DNA of 64,000 nucleotides from Ignelater luminosus (taxonomy: Eukaryota; Arthropoda; Insecta; Coleoptera; Elateridae): assembly GCA_011009095.1 (NCBI GenBank), contig VTPC01008715.1:252134-316133 (forward strand), written 5' to 3'. The translations under genes and the position numbers were made by a program. Each line of letters starts with the position of its first letter. The stretch's first letter is position 1. Of this stretch, positions 43,992 to 56,930 are shown one piece after another. Under the pieces are notes generated by a model that was not told where the DNA came from, did not search any database, and saw only the letters and a program-made list of their open reading frames with translations.

Positions 43992-44681
43992 GTAGGCATT
44001 TATGCACAGTCGGCCTGCAGTTTGGAACCCTCAATTTGCATATCTGCAGTTAAATATTTACAATACACGCGCAAGCCATCGACAGGTTTAGACCTGCAGT
44101 CTATTTAAAATGGACATGTATTGAACAGAACCTGCAGATTGAATCTTGTCCCCAACTTTTAACTAATTGACAAATCTCATTGTTTCATCGCTTTTTATAA
44201 TGGCAGATCTGAGCAATAAAACGACCTGTTTAACTGAATTTATTAATTTGTATTGACAACTTCCATGTTTATGGAAAATTAGAAGCAGATCTTATTCGAA
44301 TAGACGCAAAAAAAGTAAAGCCTTTGAAAAACTGCGTTCATGTTTCAACAGCCAGTCCTTAAACCAGAAACATTTTTTCGCTTTAATTATCGATTCTTGT
44401 AATAAGATAATTACAAGAAGTGCTCCTAATTTTCATTTGTTGGCACTTTTATTAAACATGGTTGTACCACTGTGTGAACCTTCAGGACCTGACAAAACTC
44501 TTGTCGAATATGTGCATGTATGGTGCAATCTGAGATTGCCTGCTGTCCAAGAACTGTCAGTTCAGAAACTGAAGGCAGTGTCATTTGGATAAACTGAGTC
44601 ATGTGTGGTGCATGACAGTTCAAATCTTCAGTTCAGACCGTAGTCCTGGAACTGCAGGCCAACTGTGCGTGAATGCCTACC
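43992..44681. mobile_element. Unclassified terminal-inverted-repeat element (~690 bp)
   Basis: Left end GTAGGCATTTATGCACAGT and right end, inverted, GTAGGCATTCACGCACAGT, then GGCCTGCAGTT on both: about 32 bp of inverted repeat with few mismatches. The interior is rich in CTGCAG and CTGACAG-like words and has no transposase frame. I could not find an exact target duplication, so the superfamily is open. Confidence 0.75.
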
Positions 44682-45075
44682 TTTAGATGCCAAAAAAATG
44701 CATTTCTGGGTACAAAATTACAATTATTATTTAGGTGTTCCCTTAAAATAAAAAAAAACCACTGTTGCTATTATGTGACGAAAACATTTACACCAACTTG
44801 AAGGAAAAAAGCAAATAAGTAACCATTTATTACACCAAATAAAATTATACAAAAACAAAAATGATTATGGTATACTTATATTAATTACAATAGTAGATCA
44901 CTTAATCAAATTAAAATTATTGTACGTCATAAAAATTATTTACAAATCATACTTTTGTGTAATTGTATATGTGTATATATAAATATTACAATTTCTATAT
45001 AAAAAAGTACATGGAACTGAATTAATATAGTACCTACAATATATTTATAAAATATGTATGCTTATAAAATTCAAA

Positions 45076-46877
45076 CTACATAAATACTAAACGAGGTCTG
45101 TCTACAAATTCAGGTCCATGTTTTAAAATCGTTGATAGAGTTGCAACAACCATGGAACCCCAAAACAACAAAAATAAAAGTGATTCTGTAGAATACTCTG
45201 CTGGTAATATAGCGCATGTTACAAACATGGCTAAGGCTATCAATAATACAGAAGGAAAAGTAATGTATCGCCAACCACGTTCTACACGTAATGGTGAGCG
45301 TACTTCTCCTACACCATGGAATAAATCTAACGCATCTTGTCTAAATCCATCACTAAAATTATTTTTATAATAGCGAGTAAGGGAATTGACACCATCACGT
45401 AATAGACCAACCCGAGTACGTTTTCCTGTTCGGGTAAAATCTGTTTTAAGTGCACCTGTTCCTGAATACTGTAAACTTATTAAATCTGCATTATCCGCCC
45501 AGACTTCTTTAAAAACTCGTTCTAATGATGAGAATTCTTCCACAGATTGTTCCAATTTCAAAATTGACATTTTACGTAACATTTGAGTTAAACAACGTCT
45601 TGCTAACATACTTTGAACAACATTGGTACGATCCAAACAATCTACACAATTTGTCCGGAATACTCCATCTTGTATTGAAGCTAATGAACCATCTCGTAAA
45701 AGCAAGAAGAAACCCATATCATCCTGATCAATTGAAACACGATCTAATAAAATTGACAATCGATCCCAACGCATACGACGGCATTCAGCATGAAAATCAA
45801 ACGGCTCATATCGCACTGTTGGTAAAGACAAATGTTTAATAGTAGCTCCATATGCACTCTGAAGTTTGCCCTCTGCTCCCCTTTGATCTACTAGATCAAG
45901 TATAACTTGACGACCATATATAAGATTTATATTTTCTAAATGCCTAGCACAAGTTACTTGTTGCTCTTCTTCTCCAACATCCTGTATATGAGGAGGTGGT
46001 TTGTAGCGTAAATCAGGTAATTGTGTCCAATACAAAGGAACTGATCCACGGATTTGAACAAAACTAGCTCGATCACCTTGATATTCAACAATTTGCTCTG
46101 TTTCAACAAAATTTGCTACATTTCCACCTTTATCAATGCCACGTCGGAATAATCTTGTGCCAGCTCGATAAACACTTCTTCTAGAAATCACAGCCCACAT
46201 GAAATTGCAACCATTCATTGAAATTTGGTTTATAGATAAAAAACCATGAACCAATGGTAAACAAAAATTTTTAAATTCAGGATGGCGAAAATCTTTAAGT
46301 ATAAAACCATTCCATACAAATCGTTGATCAGCACGATCTATCAATGATTGAGATAAAAAGTCTGGGCCTGTGCCATGTAAACGTTGCATTGTATGTGTAA
46401 GATCATAACTATAACTAAAATATAAATAAGGTGTTGCCAATACTTGCTCAATCATGCTTAAATAGGTAGTGTTGTCTATTTGTTGCTCTGCATTTAAATG
46501 TAAGGTACTTCGACAATATGGAAGAATTTCAGTGCCGGTAAGACACCATATATTATGGCCAGCAATAGATCCTACATATTCACGTTGTGTTGCTATTATA
46601 AGATATTGCCCTGCAAGTAACTGAATACTTCCTAAAACCCCACAAAATTCTTTACAACTACTTGCTGCCGAAATTTGGCCAGAATTGGATTGCAAATTCA
46701 ATGTTCCTGTTAGTCGATCAATTACTAATAATCTAGAATCTGTTTTGGGCTGTATATAGAATTTCTCTGGAGTTATGTACCTAAAATACAGATATTCATT
46801 AATTAGAAATTAATTCAATGGTGTTTTAATAATCCTTACAAATTTAGATCATCATAAACGTCGGAGAAGAAAGACAT
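45076..46877 (-). CDS. SACM1L: Phosphatidylinositol-3-phosphatase SAC1 (580 aa, 2 exons)
   Basis: Sac1 is an ER/Golgi integral membrane phosphatase that removes phosphate mainly from PI4P. Exon 1 is 46840-46877 (38 bp, from the ATG) with donor TTT|GTAAGG. Exon 2 is 45076-46780 after acceptor TTTTAG; the join gives YDDLNLYITPEKF, matching the vertebrate N-terminus. The Sac domain includes YDLTHTMQRL, ADQRFVWNG, ANFVETEQIV, and the catalytic P-loop CVDCLDRT with Cys391 as nucleophile and Arg397. GALKTDFTRTGKRT and RYYKNNFSDGFRQDA follow. Two hydrophobic segments near residues 515-560 are the C-terminal membrane hairpin. The length fits the family (587 in human). It is convergent with INTS8 and divergent from MEAK7. 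AATAAA candidates lie downstream near 44825-44845 (minus). Confidence 0.96.
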
Positions 46878-49456
46878 GATTATACTAATATTTATTTCTA
46901 GATTTAAACGGTTATTAATATTTCTCTGATAGATTTAATTAAATATGTACAATTAGGTAAGGTTAAAGGTTAAAAATCTTTCAAATAATTTCATCAACGT
47001 TGATTAAACTTTATGCTTTATCACTACCGAAATTATCACATAACTCATAAGCCACTTAAAACTAGTTTTCTATGTTATTTTTCTTTTTTAATTATCATGC
47101 ACTGTAAAAATACATTATTGGTATCAGTCGCAATAAACAATTAAAACGATTATTATAACCAAACTTAATTTAACCATTTGAAGTTAAAATATGACGTATG
47201 ACATCATGATAGTGACAGAAGAATCAACAATAACATTAGAAATAAAAAAGCATTTCCTTAGTATATTTCTAACAGTGTTGCCAAAAAAATAATCTTTTTT
47301 TTTTCCTAATTTTACGTCATACCTGGTCATCTGGTCATACCACTTTAGTCATGCCACAGAACACATACTTCTATAGACATCGATATAGATATAAAGTATA
47401 TGATCAGAAATTATCTAAATCATGCAGAGCGCAGAGGCGGCTAGAGAAATCTGAAAGGCACATTTTTACTTTATTTTACGTAGTCAATTATTGTCAAAAA
47501 ATTAAGCGTAGATATCTGGAAAGAATGTAGAAAATCTACAAATTGGTACGTCTCTGCGTTTTGATATCGAATAACGTTAAAAATGTAAAGTTACTTCAGA
47601 CTAGTGCAACTTTCTAAGTTCTGCAAAATCTCCTTTTAGAGAATTTAATTTTAGCCAACTTCAACTGCAGTTGGCATTACGCAGAAGTAGTCGAAGTGCA
47701 TAACTAACATAACCTTCAAAATAATACAATACAATGAATACAATACAATAATAAATCCTTTGTTCTTTTCAAACGCCATCTGATGACCTTCAACTAATAG
47801 TTTGGCGATAATACGGATATGTTCGAACAGACGTCACTACTCATTTGGCGTGCATGTGCGATCTTCTTGACATCTATTATAGAAAGAAAACATCAACGTT
47901 TTATTACAGAATTCTGTGGTTTTGTTTTCGAGTTAATTTCCCGCTTTTTGTAAGAGTTGGTTTACTTATTTAATACGCTGAGCAAAATCTTGCTTATTTC
48001 CTATTAACATTTAAAGGGAGATTCACAGTTAACATTATAATAAATACAAAAGTTAACAAAAACGCAAATAAGAACGCTGTAACTTGCTATAAACTTATGC
48101 TTATGCCAGTTATTACATCAGCTACCATACTGTCAAAACAACTAGAAGATTTACATCGATTTATATTCTTCAGATTACATAACCTTTACAAGATGCGAAA
48201 GTAAGCGTTTCCTGCCAAAACAAAATTTTACAACGAATGACATTAATCGGCATTAAATAGGTGTTAACCTCATTCTGTGCGTATGTTTGTTCTGTGTTTG
48301 TGCGTTCTAGAAAATTACTTATTAAAAAATTTTTGAAAATTAAAAGTGGTTATTAAATAATCATCGAGAAATATTTTTAATTATCTGTTACTATGGTTAC
48401 TGTTCAAAAACGGTTTAAATTTCCCGCTCAAAAATACTACCTACTTAATGGTCGACCTACTTGAGAGTCACTCAATCTGAATCCTACAATATCAAAGTGC
48501 TGCCACAAAGCTTCGTATCTTGTAGACGTTATGTAATCTGTGATTTAGTTCGCATTCTTATTCACGTTCATGTTACCATTCAGTTTGCGTCAATTGTGCA
48601 TTTCCCTTTAAAAGCCAGTTACTGTGAGATAAAGTACCGACACTAAACAAAAGATGATCGTAAATTAAGCTTAATAACGACTTCTTTTCCGCTAGAGGCG
48701 CTGTTGTTCAACGTCAAATGTGACAAGTTTAAACGTCAGTTTATAAGTTTGAGCTTATTAGAATTTAAATTTTAGAAAAAAGTATTTTTCATTGCCTTGT
48801 TTGTGTACAAGCATAATATAAGTTTTGCAACTTTAAAATTGTACGGCCAAATACGTTTACGTTTTACTCGTCCAAATTTTAGTCAAGCGAATAGTCTCCT
48901 TAAAAAGAAACACACTGTATTTTTTATAGTATATTATTTCTATAAATAGGAAATAGTTTTTTGTTTTTTCTGTAATTTCTTTTATTTATAAGTTAATATT
49001 GTGCACCTGACAACGTTGTTTTATTAAACTTGTGCTTTAGGCTTTAAGTGAGGACTTATTAGAGACCTACGTTATTTATTAAGCTCATGAGAGTAGGTGT
49101 GGTGTATATGATATAATTGGAATTTTTGTATTGTACTTTATTACGTAATTGTGTAATCATCTGCTAATTTATTATCTTCATACCATCCAAATTGCCTAGA
49201 TGGAGTGTCGTTCAAAATATTGATGGACGATTAGAAGAAAACGACAAATGATAGAAAGAGAGAGATAGTGAGTGGATAATGGCCTCATCTGTTGGAGCAA
49301 TCATATGTTTATTTCAATGTAAATATTTGTTTTTACTTAAAGGAGCATAGTGTAAGAGTATAGAAACGGTTATTTCAAGAATTGATTATAATTAAATTTG
49401 GCAAGTATTGATTAATTTAACAAAAGAAGAATAATAATAAATTCGTGCATTTACAG
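46878..49456. other. Intergenic region between divergent SAC1 and MEAK7
   Basis: Presumably holds both promoters and MEAK7 leader exons. I see no clear TATA box or transposon pair. A motif AAACACACTGTATTTT near 48909 is a possible element end. Confidence 0.4.
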
Positions 49457-49459
49457 GTG

Positions 49460-52400
49460 ATGGGGCTGAACAGTAGTAAGAGATTAGCAGCAAAATGTTC
49501 TTTTTTATCAAAAGATGAACAAGTTATCGTGAGCAATTCATTTAGATTGGCAAGTAAGAATTCAGAGAAAATTAAAGAAGAAGAGTTAACGGTATGTTTA
49601 GTCAATAATTATTTATTAACATTGTAATTTGCAAGTGTAATAATGGCCCTGTCTCGGTTGTTTGTTCAATTGTTTAATAAGTAAGCTTAGCTTTTATATT
49701 CATTACTAATGTTATTAATTAATTGTAATCTCAATCTCTAATTTGAATTATGTTTATACTTCTAAATTGTCAAAATGTTTAATATTAAATATGTACATGT
49801 AAGTTAATCTTTTCTAATGTTGGTTTAATAATTTTTTTATACACAAAATATACCACAAGATTGAAAAAAGATTGATCATAGTTACCTATACAAGTCAAAA
49901 CGCTTATTATTATTAGCTTGCCAATGTGTCAATGATTAATTTTTTTTACCACATTATTATATTATAATGGGTGTTCAGAAACCAACTTCAACTAATTTAC
50001 AAAAGTCTGATAGAAATCTATTTGGAATTTCTGGTTTTATGAAATGTACTTTCATGTTCATAGCTTTGTATGATGACAAAAGTTATTAGGAAAAAATATT
50101 AGATAATGTAGTAAATTCTATATGAAAGTGCAAGAAAATGTGTTCTTCATGTCTGTGTTTATTATGAATTTTACAGAAACTGTGGGGGTCGCAAATGGAT
50201 GCTCGGTTATTGCAATATATTAATAACTACTTATTTGGAAAAGGTGATACTAGATCTCAAACTGTTGATTTAGAAAGATTTGCAGAACTGTTTGTTTATT
50301 GTACTCGAGGAACTGTAGATGAGAAATTAAAAGTTTTATTGCAGTCCTTGGGTAGAAGCGATACAGAAAGTGATGATGTTCCTTACATTCTAGTCAAAGA
50401 AGTAAGTAATCAAATGTTGAATTGTTTCATTTGAAATGGATATTAATAATTTTTATATTCTGTAGTATGTGGAAAGTATAGTTTCATCATACATGAAAAT
50501 ACAGAAACTAGCTAATACGAAGCAATTCAAAAGCTGGCACTCACGAGGTTGTTTTATTTCGCCGCAAAATGTGCAAAGATTAGCAGAAAGCCTTGCATAT
50601 CAGTTAGCAACTGGGGATTGCATAACTAGAAGAGCTTTAGAGGTGTGGCTGCAAGGATCTACTGTGTTTGGGCAGTTACTTTTGTTTGTATTTACACATC
50701 TGTATAGTATTTCACATCGCGAGAAACAAATTCAAAGTGAACGTGCTAGCATAGCTCATCATCCTAGTGAAGAAACAGCAACAATAAATGCTAGGAAAGA
50801 ACGCAGTCTTGTGCCATTTTGTAAAGGTTTAGATTTAATTCCATCTTATCCTAGCTTACTCGATCTCAATCAATTAGTATTCATTAACGCACATTTGCCT
50901 CAACAGTATCAACTAGAGTGGAGATTCCTGTTTTCTTCCGAAATTCATGGTGAATCATTTTCAACTTTAATAGGTAAATTATAAAATTTGATAAGTAATG
51001 TCTTGCCTTAAGTAGATTTATCTTTTTTATATTGGGAAAATGTTTCAGGTCGAATTGTAAATCAGGGACCATCGGTACTCGTAGTAGAAGATAGGAATGG
51101 TCACATGTTTGGAGGCTTTGCACCTGCTAGTTGGTTATTAGGACCCAAGTTTTATGGAGATGACAGCAGTTTCTTATTTACACTTGCTCCTAAAATGCGT
51201 GTATTTCCATCCACTGGATATAATCAACATTTTCAGTATCTTAATCTTCATCAGCAAACAATGCCAAATGGCTTAGTAAGTATAATAAATCGTACGATTG
51301 AAATATTTTAAATCTATGGTTGGTACATAGTCATAAAACTTTTATAGGTATTATAATCTCATAATTATATAGTAAAAGTATTTACATATACGCAAATATT
51401 TATGTAACTTTTTAACCTGTAGGGAATAGTAGATGAAGTGATTTGTTTATCAAATAAAATTGGAATTATCTTGTATGAATACCACTTAAGTGATAAGAAG
51501 TTGTGATTAATAACACAGTCAACTACCCCAGAAAGAATGGGCTAGTTTCCTCATACAACTATGTGATATTTTTTCATTATAAGGAGATAGTATGTGTTGT
51601 ATTAGCAACAATATTGATTTTGTATATCCAGGTCTACTATCTTCCAATTTTTGCTAATAAGTTAGAATGTTATTTTGTGCTAAATAATTAGCTTAATTCT
51701 CTTGGTAATATTTACAAATGCTGAACTTATTTGTAGTTTGTCTTATAATCTGGATAATAATTAGATTTGTAAACAATCGACAATGATATAGTAATATACA
51801 GGGTGTCTCTAAAGACAAAGCTAGGACAAAAATAGAAAATTACTGTTTTGGTAGGTACTAAACAATCTCAATTCAATAATTATTTTCTCTTTTGTGATAT
51901 TGGGTATATCATGTAACTGTTCAATTTCAACTATTTTGGTGTTTGGTTTAGCAAAATTACATCTAAAAAAAACCTGAATTTTTAGAATTAAGTTAAAATC
52001 TTACAGGTGTTGCATAGAAATCAACTATTTTTCGAATTCTGGCTTACTTGCCAATCAGCTGATATCGTCTTGCCATTTTTTGTTTGGTTATTGCCTATAA
52101 AGTACATATTATGTTCCATTTGTTTTTTAAAAATTATTTTAATTATTTGTGTGAATTACAAAAAATTCTAATAAATCCCAATGTGCCTTTTAATGTGTTA
52201 ATAATTTAATAAGTGCATCAGATGACCAGCAAACTAAATCTTTCTTGTAACTTTTTACTTATGTTAGTAATAAAGTGAATGAATTTGTAAAAGCAGGGAC
52301 TGAAAACGAACTAATGGAATAAAATGAAATTTTCTTAAGAACAAAAACAAAAACGTAACCGATATAAATGATTTTCATTCATGAACGAAAACTAAATAAA

Positions 52401-55400
52401 GAAGTTTTAATTACTGATTAAAACCCATTATTAATCAGTTTTGTAAGTCTTAATGAAAATGTAAGATGATGCCACGTGGCGGGTAAATTTGTATACCGAG
52501 ATAGAATCGCATTGCTGCATCATGTCGCATTGGTTCCAGGCTTTGGTTGATCACACTATTGCCTCTTTTATTTATTATTATTTATTGAGTGACAATAGTC
52601 TTATAGTGTGCCCTTTTAGCCTACTGGTACAGACTGTTCAATAAAATAACAAATAAAGAGAATTTTTTGATTGATTGAAGTAATACCTTATAGTGGCAGT
52701 TATTATAGGAGTGGTATCAGTTAGTTGATATGTCATGAGAAGAGTCAGTGATGTGATCGTGTCAGCGGCGGAGCGTTTGCCAAGTACTATATAAATGCAC
52801 GTAACATGAACGATGCACTACACTTGCATATAAGGAATCAACTGCTAAAGGACGTTGGCCTTGCTTAATATTTCACCTCAAAAACGACAAATATTTATTA
52901 TGATTCATTTGCATTTATTCAAATTGTAAGTTTCACTCTAGAGCAAAAAAACATGATCATAGTTAAATTATTGATTTCTAGATTTCAATCCAAGTGCTTC
53001 TACTAACTTTTGGCAACATTTTAAGCTATGAACCTGCTCTACAGTGTGTCCACATTTCGATGCTCATTTTTGGGATCTCGGAAATTGTAAGAGATACAAA
53101 GTCGGTTAAAGTAGAAGAAATTTGGCTATTTTGGAGATCAATTTACTTATGCTTTTGTTTTTTCAAAAAAGTTCACGGCTTACTAGATATTTGCTAAAAA
53201 CGAAATTATCTTATTTTTTTTTAATGAACAAGCATTTTCTTCGTAGTGTGCCATGTCTTTAAACATGTGAAAATCATTGATTTTGGTCAGATAAATTACA
53301 TTTGTTATGTAACAATTGCTAAAACAGAAAAAAAGATGTTTTTAAGATACTCTACTGAGCATTCACAGATAGCATCAAATAAGCAGCTAATGCCCCGTAA
53401 AACATCTTAAAAGCATGTTTGTTTTGTTTTGTTTTGCATAACAAAAGAATTTATTTGATAAAAATCTACGACTTTGTGTGCTAAGATGTCATGGCACGCT
53501 ATGATGAAAAATGATTTTCAAAGGCAATTGCAAAAATAAGTTTTTTGTGTTTCGGAGTAAATTCTCTAAAACACCCTCTTTGCTGTTCTTTTCTATTTTT
53601 GCTCGCTCCTGAGGTATTTCACTTAAAAAAAATAAGATAATTTCGTTTTTAGCAAATATCTAGTAAGCCATGAACTTTTTTGAAGAAACAAAAGCATAAG
53701 TAAATTGATCTCCAAAATAGTCAAATTTTTTCTAATTTAACTGACTTTGTGTTTCTTACAGTTCCTGAGATCCCAATAGTGAACATTGAAATGTGGACAC
53801 ACTGTATATGTCATCACCTTGCTATTTTATATATTATTATTCTACACTTTCAAGTCAATCTTCTCAAACTGTGATTTTATAAACTAGATTTTCAAAACAC
53901 TGTCTCATGGAATTTTTAACAAGTTGAGTTGTTTCTTTTTTTAAATACTATCCTCTTGATTTGTAGAATAAGATATACTCAGAATGAAAATTAATCTTTC
54001 TGACTTAAGGCACCTTTTTATAGATCGCATCACAATAGATATTACTCTTAATTATTTTGCTATAGTTAAAAAAAAAGTATACTGTACAACCCATATTGCA
54101 TTTGGACAATTGAAGCATGACACCAAAGGTGGAGTGCCCCAAATATTGTCACTCTCATTGTGCAATATACCAGTCTGTAACATTTTCTGGTTTTTTACAA
54201 TAATAGGAATATCAGCCTACAATTTATGTCAGTGAATATTCCTGCTCCAATCTTACATTGATAAAATGGAGATCATTTACCTTATTCCTTATTTCATTAA
54301 TAAATCTATTACTTAGTGACGAATTAAGATTGTCTACATCTTGATATATTATCAAAAATCCTCGAATTACCCACTTTCAAATGTCTTTGATTATTCTACT
54401 AAAAGCTCATAGATTTCAAATTATTTATTCTATCAGGTTGTGTAAAAAGTAATGTCGTAATTGATGTGTTGCAATATAGATGGTGTAACTTTTTAATTTC
54501 AATTTGAAAATTTAATTATTTTGGTGTCAGCCAATAATTGTTTATTTTTTACAATACAATAATTTGTCAATATGTCACCAACTGAACAACATATAAGACA
54601 TTTAATTTTATTTTTTTTTAATAAAAAAGTAAATGCAACTGCTGCATCAAATGAAATTTGTTCAGTTTACGGTCCAAACACAGTTAATGTCAGAAAATGT
54701 CAAAGATGGTATGAAAAATTTAGAAATGGCAATATTTCATTACAAGATGAACCAAGAGCTGGACGTCCTGAAGAAATTGATGAAACAAAATTACTTGAAC
54801 AAATTGATGAAGATCCAAGATTAACAACTAGGGATTTGGCTGAAAAATTTAATTGTTGTCATAAAACTATTGCAATTCATTTACACAAGTTAGGAAAAAT
54901 AAATAGACATGGTGTGTGGTTGCCCCATGAATTAACAATCAATCAACTTGCTCAACGTATGACAATATGATAATGCAAAGCCACATACTGCAAAATTAAC
55001 ACAGGAAAAATTAAAGGAGTTAGGATGGGAAGTTTTGCCTCATCCATCATTTTCCCCGGATTTGGCACCCTCTGATTATCTTCTGTTCAGAGGACTTCAA
55101 AATTATTTAGATGGAAAAATATTTAATTTAATAGAGGATATAAAAACGTTATTCAATTTTATTTTGATAATAAGGATGAAAGTTTTTATAAAAATGGGAT
55201 AACTAAATTGCCTGAAAGATGGCAATATGTTGTTAAGAACAATGGACAATACATAATTGATTAACATTTTTTCTATATATTCAATAAATAATACTGAAGT
55301 AAAATGAATAAAACGACATTATTTATTTTTAATGATATTTATTTTTGTTTGTTACAAAAGGCGATGGGTGGACAACATGGTTATTGTGGCTTATGGCTCG

Positions 55401-55660
55401 ATCACGAATATGGAAAAGGACATACTAGTGAAACTTGCACAACATATTCCGGATATTCACAAATGTCTTATTCCAAGGAATTTCAATATCGACATTTAGA
55501 AGTTTGGGGTTTAGGAGCTCCCCCACCAACTCCTCAAGAACGGGGAGAAAGAGTGGGAATGAGTGTGCTCGAAGGAAATCAGGAAAGCAAAACTATGTTA
55601 AAAATGGCCGGTCGAACAATTCACAGTGAAGGTTTTCGAGAAACAGATTCCGCTAACTAA
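49460..55660 (+). CDS. MEAK7: MEAK7 (TLDc-domain protein, TLDC1), 5 coding exons, 463 aa
   Basis: MEAK7 is a lysosome-associated protein linked to an alternative TOR signalling route in animals. Coding exons: 49460-49591, 50177-50401, 50466-50973, 51049-51275, 55361-55660, all with GT-AG introns and matching phases; total 1392 bp. The start MGLNSS has Gly2 and a Ser at position 6, fitting N-myristoylation. The middle is an alpha-helical, EF-hand-like region. The C-terminal TLDc domain (about residues 245-450) has INAHLPQQYQLEWRFLFSSEIHGESFS, MFGGFAPASW, and across the last junction PNGLAMGGQHGYCGLWLDHEYGKGHT, then CTTY and LEVWGLG. The length fits human MEAK7 (456). The acceptor before 49457 implies an upstream untranslated exon. 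The last intron is 4085 bp and holds two mobile elements. An AATAAA lies at 55956-55961. Confidence 0.94.
51276..53041. other. MEAK7 intron 4, first part
   Basis: No exon or complete element recognised. A CAGGGTGTCTC motif after TATA at 51800 is an unpaired CAGGGTG-type element end. Confidence 0.4.
53042..53804. mobile_element. Long-arm palindromic MITE with TA duplication, in MEAK7 intron 4
   Basis: 763 bp, with TA at 53040-53041 and 53805-53806. The arms 53042-53223 and 53623-53804 are inverted copies with few mismatches, both starting CAGTGTGTCCACATTTC. The inner part also pairs weakly (CGTAGTGTGCCATG with CATGGCACGCTATG). The terminal CAGTGTGTCC and the subterminal GTAAGAGATAC...TCGGTTAAA block are shared with the foldback elements in the NCOA6 intron. 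No coding capacity. Confidence 0.92.
54433..55340 (+). mobile_element. Mariner element with internal deletion, in MEAK7 intron 4
   Basis: The left end follows TA at 54431-54432 and reads TCAGGTTGTGTAAAAAGTAAT, a typical mariner terminus. Near the right end (55312-55341) the inverted form CGACATTATTTATTTTTAATGATA is eroded. It carries the transposase remnant described separately and lies in the same orientation as MEAK7, ending about 20 bases before the last exon. Confidence 0.8.
54572..55264 (+). pseudogene. Mariner transposase with central deletion
   Basis: The N-terminal half is intact to residue 132: helix-turn-helix with VRKCQRWYEKFRNG, then DEPRAGRPEEIDE, RLTTRDLAEKFNC and VWLPHELT. At 54970 the sequence jumps directly to YDNAKPHTA (second catalytic Asp) and SPDLAPSDYLLF (third Asp), so the stretch with the first catalytic Asp and about 100 residues is deleted. 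A frameshift and stops near the end damage the C-terminus. It belongs to the DD34D mariner group and is not functional. Confidence 0.92.
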
Positions 55661-55961
55661 AACCTAGGAAACACAGGTATTGTAAATTAAGACCATTTAC
55701 GACTTGTTATTAGAATTATTATACCTTTGCGCTCTATTTATTTAATATTTAATTCGTTAGTTTTGTGCCAAAAATTTTTTAACTGCATTCAAAGTGATAA
55801 TTCATAATAATATTGATACAAGCAAAGGTTGATGGTTTTTGAAATTTTCCTGTATATAAGCTAATAAGACAATTAAATTGATGTGATACTATTTTGTTTT
55901 CCTGTTAATAAGTATGTTACAATTAGTGTGTACTTAATTATTTATTAAATATGTAAATAAA

Positions 55962-56930
55962 CTTAATTTTATCTTAATTTTTTAAGAAAACTTTTAAATT
56001 TAACGACAATATGAATTAATGTGATAAGATAACCACAGCGTGAATGAGATTTTATATCTAAGTCACTAAATCAAAAGTTAAAAGTGGTGTGATCGTTTCT
56101 GTCTTGTGTGGTACAGTCATAGTGAATGTGAACGTAATTCTAACGCACATACTTTTTCATAAATAAGCACATGTTATTTATGCCTTATTGCTGTTTATGC
56201 AAGATACCTAAATAAGTTATTGTGTAATTAATGTTCAAAATTTAAAAATACATATAAGTTTATGTATAATTAAATCGATTCTATGATCTTTGATTTTTGA
56301 AGTTATTAAAGATTAAATGTCTTTCATTATTATTATTGTGCAATTTTTTGAGATAAAATCCATTCTTATTCTTGATTTATACCATGTCTTTTGCAACAAG
56401 ATTTAACCAACCAATTTTGTTCAGAAGCAGCTTTAATAACTATAGATAAGTTTTGCTTGTCACTTGAAAAATGGTAAAACTGATGCAGTGTGACTGGGGA
56501 TAACACTTGTTTGAGGTTATGTTATGAAAATAGATGGAGGTGTAAAAGGTGCAACTGCTGGATATTATTAGAATTATTCTAAGATGAAACCTTGGTTAGC
56601 TCCATGATACACGATATATTAATAATAATAATAATATCACTTATTATTAAATTGAAAATTAAAATACATTCTGATTGTAGTAATTGAAGAAATTCTATCG
56701 CATGGACTCCTGGCGAAATCTAGCCAAAGGCTACTCTATTTAACCAGAGGTCAGGTGCAGATTAAACAAAAGAAATTAAAAAACTAAAAATTTAAAGTGC
56801 AAACTGTATTTAATTACCACATTATTGAAAACAAATTTTTAAGAAGCTCTTTTGCATACGGACAAACAAATGCATTTCAACAGCAATGTAAATTTGAAGG
56901 TTAACTTTTATATTTATTTTTTTTATTTAT
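55962..56930. other. Intergenic sequence after MEAK7
   Basis: AT-rich sequence with an AAT microsatellite-like run near 56615-56640. Nothing else recognised. Confidence 0.4.

Noticed and set aside
44426-44623. 65-codon frame with His/Cys, considered as a zinc finger
   Set aside because: No regular Cys/His spacing; lies within a terminal-repeat element.
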